A stretch of 5,837 nucleotides of DNA from QNYQ01 sp964542985 (lineage in GTDB: Archaea > Thermoproteota > Thermoprotei_A > Sulfolobales > Pyrodictiaceae): NCBI GenBank assembly GCA_964542985.1, contig CAZIWH010000083.1:1-5837 (forward strand), written 5' to 3'. Within the stretch, counting starts at the first letter, position 1. Each line of letters opens with the position of its first letter. This document shows positions 1 to 4,458 of this stretch, piece after piece. The notes beneath the pieces are model-generated. The model saw nothing but the letters and a program-made list of their open reading frames with translations, was not told the DNA's origin and searched no databases. The position numbers were made by a program, and so were the translations under genes.

Positions 1-347
1 AGCTCCTCGGCAAGCTCTATGAGCTCCTGGGGCACTATGCCCTTATCTGCGAGCTTCTTGACCTCGTCCTTGGAGTACCTGTATATCACGTCCGCGCGGT
101 CGGGCTTGAAGTCCCAGGGTGCTGCGAGCACTATGTCGCCCTCCCTCATCCACATCCTGCGGCGGAGGCTGCCGGGGATGCGGGCTTTCCTCTCGACGCC
201 GTCCTGGCAGCGGATCAGCAGGTGGTCCGCGCCCAGTAGGCGGACGACGACGCAGAGTATGGTCCCCTCCTCGGGGTTGGGCAGCGGTACCTCCTTCTTG
301 CTCTCCTCTGTGCGCTTCTTCTTTTTCCTGCCTCTCCGGCGCGGCAT
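1..347 (-). CDS. eif1A: Translation initiation factor aIF1A, C-terminus cut by window edge
   Basis: aIF1A binds the A-site region of the 30S subunit and promotes mRNA and initiator-tRNA binding during archaeal translation initiation. The frame read from the ATG at 347 gives 115 codons plus a partial one without a stop. It has a basic tail (MPRRRGRKKKKR), then an OB-fold of the S1-IF1 type. Family-typical segments are visible: NPEEGTILCVV (about residues 27-37), LLIRCQDGVERKARIPG (about 45-61), RRRMWMREGDIVLAAPWDF (about 64-82) and the helical end DVIYRYSKDEVKKLADKG (from about 88). At 115 residues it is already about the usual family length, so only a few residues should be missing to the left. 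GGTG lies 9 nt before the ATG. In many archaea aIF1A is followed by a RIO kinase and a KH-domain protein; whether that holds here lies outside the window. Longer frames in other phases over this stretch are shadows. Confidence 0.96.
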   Translation of the reverse strand, partial: MPRRRGRKKKKRTEESKKEVPLPNPEEGTILCVVVRLLGADHLLIRCQDGVERKARIPGSLRRRMWMREGDIVLAAPWDFKPDRADVIYRYSKDEVKKLADKGIVPQELIELAEE

Positions 348-356
348 CGCTCCACG

Positions 357-361
357 CACCC
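357..361 (-). promoter_or_regulatory. Ribosome binding site of aIF1A
   Basis: GGGTG on the minus strand, 9 nt before the ATG at 347. It pairs with the CACC of the 16S rRNA 3' end. It supports this ATG as the start, together with the MPRRRGRKKKKR N-terminus typical of the family. Confidence 0.5.
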
Positions 362-396
362 AAGCTGGACTGGGCTATGCTCAGAGTCTCCTGGGC

Positions 397-404
397 TAAA
401 TAGT
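397..404 (-). promoter_or_regulatory. Possible TATA box for aIF1A
   Basis: The minus strand reads ACTATTTA in an otherwise GC-rich 68-bp gap between the stop of the upstream gene (416) and the aIF1A start. Its centre is about 53 nt before the ATG. With the usual archaeal spacing of about 25 nt to the transcription start, the leader would be roughly 25-30 nt and would include the GGGTG site. Read-through from the upstream gene is also possible. No clear BRE was recognised, so this is an inference from position and composition. Confidence 0.35.
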
Positions 405-415
405 AACTGGGCCCG

Positions 416-1753
416 CTACTGCTGGGGCAGGGGGTGGCGGCGCAGCAGCTCGTCCACGAGCTGCTCTACCGTGCGGCCCTCAAGTATCTTCAGCTCGTAG
501 CTAGCCCTCGTGTAGGGCTTGTCTATGGCTATCATCTCCTCTATTCTCGCGGGGCTTGCGATTATAACAGCGTCCGCCGGTGTGCGGCGCAGCGTCTCCT
601 CGAGGTCACGGAGCTGTCGCTCGGTATACCCGGTGCTCGGCACCACTGGGCCCATGTGGGGGTACTTCTCGTACATCTCCTTTATCACTCCGACAGCGTA
701 GGGCCTCGGGTCAACCACCTCGGCTCCGTACTTCTTCGCGGCCACGTAGCCGGCCCCGTAGGGTGCCCCGCCGTGGGTCACTGTAGGCGAGTCCTCGACG
801 ACCACGACGCGCTTGCCCTCGACTAGGGATGGATTGTCCAGGGTCACTTCGAGGTCTGCGAGGGATACCTGGAGCCGCGGGTTGAGGCTGAGGAGCCTCC
901 TCCTCGTCTCCTCTGTCCTCTCGCGGCCAGCCTCGGAGACCTTGGTTATGATTGCGTGGTCGGCCATGCGGACATTCACGTCACCGGGGAACGTGGAGCC
1001 CACGAGGCCCGGCCTAGTGGCGTCCGCAACCACTATCCAGAGGTCGGGGTGTATGAATGGCCAGTCATTGTTCCCCCCGTCCCATATGATTACGTCGCCG
1101 ATCCGCTCAGCCTCGCGGAGCACAAGCCCGTAGTCAACGCCTGCCAGCACTGCTGCGCCGAGGCCGAGGTAGGGCTCGAACTCCTCCCTCTCCTCCACCG
1201 TCAGCGGATACTTCGCCAAGTCCTCGGGGAACTGTATCACTATCAGCTTCCTCGCCTCCAGGTCCCCGTATGCCATCGGGTGTCTAACCACTGCGGGCTG
1301 GAGGCCGCGCCGCTGCACCTCCCGCACAAGCGCCCTCGACACCGTGCTCTTACCGACTCCGGTCTTCACGCCGGTCACGGCGGCGACGGGCTTGTAGCTC
1401 CACAGCATCGTCTCTCTCGGGCCCGTTATCCGGAACGACGCCCCAGCCGCGAGGACCCTGCTCAGCTTCTCGCCCAGCTCCTCGTAGGTCAAGTCACTGT
1501 AGGCTAGGACAACTTCGTCCACGTGGAGGCTCCGCACTATCTCCTCGAGCCAATCCTCCGGGTAGATCGGTATTCCGTCAGGGTACCTGGGCCCCGCGAG
1601 GCTCGGGGGATAGCGGCGCCACTCTATGCCGGGTATCTGAGCCGAGGTGAAGGCAACTACCTCGTAGCCGGGGGAGTCGCGGAACAACGTGTTGAACACG
1701 TGGAAGTCCCGGCCCCCGGCCCCCATTATTATTACGCGTCTTCGCTGGGCCAC
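416..1753 (-). CDS. Cyclic 2,3-diphosphoglycerate synthetase-like P-loop protein (COG2403 type)
   Basis: Characterised relatives in thermophilic methanogens close 2,3-diphosphoglycerate to its cyclic anhydride, a thermoprotectant, using ATP; most archaeal members are annotated only by similarity. The 445-residue protein (counted from the GTG) begins with a Rossmann-like segment RRVIIMGAGGRDFH (about residues 5-18). A P-loop GVKTGVGKST follows at about 128-137, in the spacing of the dethiobiotin-synthetase/SIMIBI type (compare GTDTGVGKT), with K135 as the phosphate-binding lysine. IIWDGGNND (D225) looks like Walker B, TKVSE (about 270-274) a base-contact strand, and VVEDSPTVTHGG (about 318-329) is a conserved-looking C-terminal segment. 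The length fits the family. An in-frame ATG at 1774 would add seven residues (MPGGVCC) but has no ribosome binding site. GTG 1753 has GGAGGCG 8 nt upstream and gives the usual short lead into RRRVIIMG. The family call is firm; the cDPG-forming activity in this organism is inference. Confidence 0.88.
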   Translation of the reverse strand: MAQRRRVIIMGAGGRDFHVFNTLFRDSPGYEVVAFTSAQIPGIEWRRYPPSLAGPRYPDGIPIYPEDWLEEIVRSLHVDEVVLAYSDLTYEELGEKLSRVLAAGASFRITGPRETMLWSYKPVAAVTGVKTGVGKSTVSRALVREVQRRGLQPAVVRHPMAYGDLEARKLIVIQFPEDLAKYPLTVEEREEFEPYLGLGAAVLAGVDYGLVLREAERIGDVIIWDGGNNDWPFIHPDLWIVVADATRPGLVGSTFPGDVNVRMADHAIITKVSEAGRERTEETRRRLLSLNPRLQVSLADLEVTLDNPSLVEGKRVVVVEDSPTVTHGGAPYGAGYVAAKKYGAEVVDPRPYAVGVIKEMYEKYPHMGPVVPSTGYTERQLRDLEETLRRTPADAVIIASPARIEEMIAIDKPYTRASYELKILEGRTVEQLVDELLRRHPLPQQ

Positions 1754-1761
1754 GCAGCATA

Positions 1762-1768
1762 CGCCTCC
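1762..1768 (-). promoter_or_regulatory. Strong Shine-Dalgarno site selecting the GTG start at 1753
   Basis: The minus strand reads GGAGGCG (one mismatch to the ideal archaeal GGAGGTG), followed by 8 nt and the GTG at 1753-1751. It lies inside the first codons of the longer ATG-1774 reading, which argues against that longer start. Confidence 0.7.
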
Positions 1769-1790
1769 AGGCATGACGGGTTATGCTGTG

Positions 1791-1800
1791 AAGAAAATAA
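1791..1800 (-). promoter_or_regulatory. AT-rich TATA-like element in the divergent promoter region
   Basis: The minus strand reads TTATTTTCTT, the main AT-rich patch between the divergent genes. Its centre is about 44 nt before GTG 1753. Usual archaeal spacing would put the transcription start near 1770, giving a leader of about 17 nt with the GGAGGCG near its 5' end. On the plus strand the same patch reads AAGAAAATAA and lies about 65 nt before the ATG at 1863, so it could also serve the phosphoesterase gene. No second convincing TATA element was seen closer to 1863. Position-based inference. Confidence 0.45.
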
Positions 1801-1847
1801 GGCCGAAGAGACCTGTCGGAGCGGGTGGCGGGGCTAGGTAGCCTACT

Positions 1848-1851
1848 GAGG
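1848..1851 (+). promoter_or_regulatory. Possible ribosome binding site of the metallophosphoesterase
   Basis: GAGG, 11 nt before ATG 1863. If extended to the full GAGGTG register, spacing is about 9 nt, like the other genes here. An in-frame TGA at 1857-1859 sits immediately upstream, so no longer start is possible. Confidence 0.4.
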
Positions 1852-1862
1852 CATGCTGACCC

Positions 1863-2792
1863 ATGGCTACCCGGCTTCTAGTTGTAGCGGATCTGCACTA
1901 CCCCAGCAGGCCGAGAAGAGTTTGGGGCCTCCTACGGCTCCTAGAGAACTGTAGCGTGAATGCTCTGGTTCTGGCAGGCGACTTCCTTGACGTCCCCACA
2001 TCCAGGTATGCGGGGAAGTTTCTTGGTCTCCTGCGCCGCAGCTATCGCGGCCCCGTCTATGTGGTCTGGGGGAACCATGAACATTATCTCACGCGTAACC
2101 GGCTTAGAAGCGGCTGGGATAGCTTTGAGCAGCTGGAGCGGCTTCGCATGCTTCTAGCCAGTTACGGCGTCACCGTTCTAGACGAAGAGGGGCCGGTGCG
2201 GATAGGCGACGTGAGCCTGGCAGGAGCCGTGGGATGGTATGACTACCGCTGCGGGCCAGGCGGCTATACGGTTGAAGACTATGAGAGATGCAACCCCCTC
2301 GGTGCCCCTCTCACGGTGATACGCGGCTGCGAACATGGTATAGGCATGGCGTCTGGCTGCCCTCCATGGTGGTGGAACGACTGTTTATATGTCAGGCTGC
2401 CTGTGAGCAACGAGGCCTATGCGCGGCTTAACGCCGCTCGTATAGCTGAGCAGGTACACAGGGCACGGGACCCCGTAGTTGTGGTGCTGCACCATGTGCC
2501 TCTCTGTGAACTCCTCCTCTATAGTGGTGGCCTACAGGACTTCCTACACGCTTACTCTGGCACGTCCCTTATAGGCGAAGTTCTGGGCAAACTGGTGCAG
2601 CGCGACGGGAGAAGGATACTGCTAGTAGCTTACGGCCATGTACATGAGCGTAGTCGAAGCGGTCTCGCACGTGTAAACGGCATATGGTATCTTAACGCGT
2701 ATCCTGAGCACCCGTTGGATCCAGGCTACGCGATGGTAACCATAGATGCTGATAGTGAGTGGAGGGTGGAGGTGCAGCGGCTCAGAGCATAG
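1863..2792 (+). CDS. Calcineurin-like metallophosphoesterase with a Cys-bearing insertion
   Basis: The 309-residue protein has the full dinuclear-metal motif set of the calcineurin-like phosphoesterase family: D10-L-H12 (motif I), GDFLD with D40 and D43 (II), GNHE with N71 and H72 (III), VVLHHVP with H210/H211 (IV) and GHVH with H259 and H261 (V). These enzymes hydrolyse phosphomono- or diesters; the substrate cannot be told from sequence. There is no signal peptide, so it is probably cytoplasmic. Between GWYD (124-127) and WWWND (169-173), where relatives I recall have a shorter loop, there is a longer stretch with C130, C143, C156 and C166, followed by C174. This could be disulfide-bonded or bind metal. 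The ATG is fixed by an in-frame TGA two codons upstream. It is divergent from the COG2403 gene and convergent with the fucose isomerase-like gene. By eye its codons are less uniformly GC-ending than those of its neighbours. Confidence 0.93.
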   Translation: MATRLLVVADLHYPSRPRRVWGLLRLLENCSVNALVLAGDFLDVPTSRYAGKFLGLLRRSYRGPVYVVWGNHEHYLTRNRLRSGWDSFEQLERLRMLLASYGVTVLDEEGPVRIGDVSLAGAVGWYDYRCGPGGYTVEDYERCNPLGAPLTVIRGCEHGIGMASGCPPWWWNDCLYVRLPVSNEAYARLNAARIAEQVHRARDPVVVVLHHVPLCELLLYSGGLQDFLHAYSGTSLIGEVLGKLVQRDGRRILLVAYGHVHERSRSGLARVNGIWYLNAYPEHPLDPGYAMVTIDADSEWRVEVQRLRA

Positions 2793-2796
2793 CTCC

Positions 2797-4047
2797 CTAT
2801 CTGTTCAGCACCTCTATCTGCAGCCCTAGTATCCTGGCGGCGTGCTGTAGGGCTTCGACGTGATCGCCGGGGGCCATGACGTAGTGGTTTCCAAGGCTGT
2901 CCTCAAGGAGCACCTCGGGGTTCCAGGCTAGGCGGAGCCAGACCTGTGTCCTGCAGTGGAGGCCGCTGAGGAGCCCGGATCTCTCAACGACACCGCGGCC
3001 TATGCGCAGCTTGTCCAGGCTCGGCGATAGCCTGGCTATGGTCACGGTTTCGCCGGGCTGGTAGGAGACGCTTACCCCGACGCCCTTGCCGGTCTCGAAG
3101 TGGCTCAGCAGCCGGTACCTGCCCGCTGCGAGTGGCGCGGTGCAGTGGGCGAGCAGCAGGCTCCTGCCCCTTATCCTAGCAGGGTTGGCCATGAACACGG
3201 GGCGGCTGGAGGCCCAGTGGAGCAGCATCATGGCCAGCGTCGAGGGCACGTCGGCCTCGCAGCCAGCTACGATGCCCTCGCTGTTAAGCAGAGAGAATGC
3301 GAGGCAGGCCGTGGTCCCGAGCCTAGGGATAACCTCGAAGCACTCGACCGTGACAGCGTCGAGCCTCCTCTCCTCCACGAGGCCCCGGAGCGCAGCATAG
3401 AGGCGGAGAGCCTTCTCCACCTCCTCTTGGGGGCGGAGGACCTCCTCAGCGCCCTCGAGCACTCTCTTGAGCAGCTCCCTCGGCGCCTCAGCCCTCTCGA
3501 ATCTCTCGGCAAGCCCCTCTATGCTCTCCTCCACTATCTCTACGCCTAGCTTCTCCCGCACGACGTCGGGGGAGACGCGGCTGTACACCAGCCAGGGGCT
3601 AGGCTTCCCCACGAGCCCGAGCCTGGAGCCCTTCATCCTCGAGGCGGCCCGGAGCCCGGCCACGGCCGGGCGGAGCTTGCTGGCCACCGCGGCGGGGGAC
3701 AAGTCGTCCACATAGACGGATGAGGCGCCGAGCCTCGACGCCAGCGGATAAGCCTCCAGCAGCGCGGGTAGACTGTTTGCATACGGGTGCGCGGCCAGCA
3801 CGACTGGGCTGCGTGTGGATGCAAGCCCACCCACTATGACGTGCTCCGTGCCCCCCGTGGCAACCACGACCACTGCGCCCCTGCAGCCGGCGAGGAGCCT
3901 GGACAGCTCCGAGGACGACGTAGCAGTGCCCTGGTACTCGAAGCCCCAGCCTCCGAGCGCCTGGCCGAAGACGCTGCGCAGCCTCTCCAACAGCCCCCGG
4001 CTATGGAGGGGTGAGGCTGCGAGAACCCAGCAGAGACCAGTCCCCAT
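2797..4047 (-). CDS. L-fucose isomerase-like (FucI/AraA superfamily) protein
   Basis: The protein resembles archaeal L-fucose isomerase-related proteins (COG2407 type); classical members interconvert aldoses and ketoses with a divalent metal. Counted from ATG 4047 (416 residues), visible family segments are ASPLH near the N-terminus, TGGTEH (about 64-69), GKPSPW (about 147-152), VECFEVIPRLGTTACLAFSLLN (split as VECFEVIP from 234, then GTTACLAFSLLN), GCEADVP with E264 and D266, FMANP with N288, LAHCT with H301, and GNHYV with H388. E264, H388 and the N288 position are the likely counterparts of the FucI metal ligands, though Asn replaces Asp there. The longest frame starts at a TTG (4134) without a ribosome binding site and adds 29 family-atypical residues. 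ATG 4047 has GGTG at 9 nt and a TATA-like CTTAAG about 43 nt upstream, and is preferred. The true sugar substrate is unknown, and a non-isomerase role is possible. Confidence 0.82.
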   Translation of the reverse strand: MGTGLCWVLAASPLHSRGLLERLRSVFGQALGGWGFEYQGTATSSSELSRLLAGCRGAVVVVATGGTEHVIVGGLASTRSPVVLAAHPYANSLPALLEAYPLASRLGASSVYVDDLSPAAVASKLRPAVAGLRAASRMKGSRLGLVGKPSPWLVYSRVSPDVVREKLGVEIVEESIEGLAERFERAEAPRELLKRVLEGAEEVLRPQEEVEKALRLYAALRGLVEERRLDAVTVECFEVIPRLGTTACLAFSLLNSEGIVAGCEADVPSTLAMMLLHWASSRPVFMANPARIRGRSLLLAHCTAPLAAGRYRLLSHFETGKGVGVSVSYQPGETVTIARLSPSLDKLRIGRGVVERSGLLSGLHCRTQVWLRLAWNPEVLLEDSLGNHYVMAPGDHVEALQHAARILGLQIEVLNR

Positions 4048-4056
4048 GAACAGCGG

Positions 4057-4060
4057 CACC
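4057..4060 (-). promoter_or_regulatory. Ribosome binding site supporting ATG 4047
   Basis: The minus strand reads GGTG, 9 nt before the ATG, the same core and spacing as the aIF1A site. It is short, so it supports rather than proves the start. Confidence 0.4.
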
Positions 4061-4083
4061 AAGTAGCAGGAGAACGGGTGCAG

Positions 4084-4095
4084 CGTCTTAAGCAA
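4084..4095 (-). promoter_or_regulatory. Possible TATA box for the fucose isomerase-like gene
   Basis: The minus strand reads TTTGCTTAAGAC across this point, with the palindromic core CTTAAG at 4087-4092, about 43 nt before ATG 4047. It overlaps the TAA stop of the small upstream frame (4088-4090). If functional, transcription would begin near 4063 and the N-terminally extended reading from 4134 could not be made from this promoter. Confidence 0.4.
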
Positions 4096-4363
4096 ACCTC
4101 CAGCCTGCCCACATCCTCGCTGCCCGCGATACAAGGGAGGATAAGGCTAGCCCTGCAGCACAAAGACTCTTGTCAACAAGACTCAGCACGGCGCTCAGGC
4201 CTTCAACCCCAGCCTCCTCCAGGAGACGCGCAACAGCCTCAAGCCCCGCTCCAGGGCCTATCTCGAGACAGCAGAGGCCAGCATCATAGGTCATCCACGC
4301 GGCCACAGCCGCGGCAGAGATGGCTGCGCTCCAAACCCCGTAGCAGACCCCATCACTACCCAA
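4088..4363 (-). CDS. Small hypothetical protein, unrecognised
   Basis: A 91-residue frame read from TTG 4363, which has a good GGAGGT 8 nt upstream. I do not recognise the product. It is rich in Ala, Gly, Leu and Val, with two hydrophobic stretches: about residues 6-26 (Trp/Ala-rich, uncharged, possibly membrane or buried helix) and about 53-78. Between them is LEIGPGAG followed by LEAVARLLEEAG, which resembles motif I of SAM-dependent methyltransferases, but the protein is far too short for a complete enzyme and no later motif follows. Codon choice (GAG, CTC/CTG, GGC, AAG) looks like the real genes around it, and the opposite strand yields only low-complexity Pro/Gln/Arg/Ser sequence. It could be a small protein, a remnant of a larger gene, or non-coding. 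It ends 40 nt before the fucose isomerase-like ATG and could be co-transcribed with it. In the same frame, longer starts exist at TTG 4435 and ATG 4420. Confidence 0.45.
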   Translation of the reverse strand: MGSDGVCYGVWSAAISAAAVAAWMTYDAGLCCLEIGPGAGLEAVARLLEEAGVEGLSAVLSLVDKSLCAAGLALSSLVSRAARMWAGWRFA

Positions 4364-4371
4364 GCCCATAG

Positions 4372-4377
4372 ACCTCC
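4372..4377 (-). promoter_or_regulatory. Shine-Dalgarno site for the small frame at 4363
   Basis: The minus strand reads GGAGGT, 8 nt before TTG 4363. An ATG at 4369-4367 lies only 2 nt after it, too close for normal initiation, which is why the TTG is preferred. Confidence 0.4.
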
Positions 4378-4433
4378 ATCCAGAGCCGCTGGAGTGAGAC
4401 CGAAGGAGGGGGAACGCCATACGGAGAAGCCCC

Positions 4434-4438
4434 AAAAA
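4434..4438 (-). terminator. Possible T-run terminator after cdc48
   Basis: The minus-strand transcript carries five U residues (GGTTTTTGG) about 20 nt past the Cdc48 stop, in an otherwise GC-rich stretch and just after the palindromic CCGCGG. Archaeal termination often uses short T-runs, but five is few. The same patch could instead act as a weak TATA element for the small frame downstream. Confidence 0.3.
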
Positions 4439-4458
4439 CCTGGAGGAGGCCGCGGCGG

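Noticed and set aside
43..403. Frames on both strands over the aIF1A gene, including a 126-codon plus-strand and a 106-codon minus-strand reading
   Set aside because: The aIF1A frame explains this DNA with a complete OB-fold pattern; the others are low-complexity Arg/Ser/Gly readings.
434..1507. Plus-strand frames of 130 and 183 codons opposite the COG2403 gene
   Set aside because: They are antisense to a gene with clear family motifs, are rich in Arg, His and Pro as expected of GC-rich shadows, and have no recognisable domain.
1788..1849. Possible C/D box sRNA in the divergent intergenic region (GTGAAGA as box C, CTGA as box D)
   Set aside because: Box C has a mismatch in the essential GATGA core, no believable internal C'/D' pair was found, and CTGA is common by chance.
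4260..4345. LEIGPGAG in the small frame as evidence for a methyltransferase
   Set aside because: Only one short Gly-rich motif matches; the product is about 90 residues and lacks the rest of the fold, so function cannot be assigned.
4078..4371. Plus-strand frame of 97 codons opposite the small minus-strand frame
   Set aside because: Composition is Gln/Pro/Arg/Ser low complexity, typical of a shadow, and no ribosome binding site was noted.
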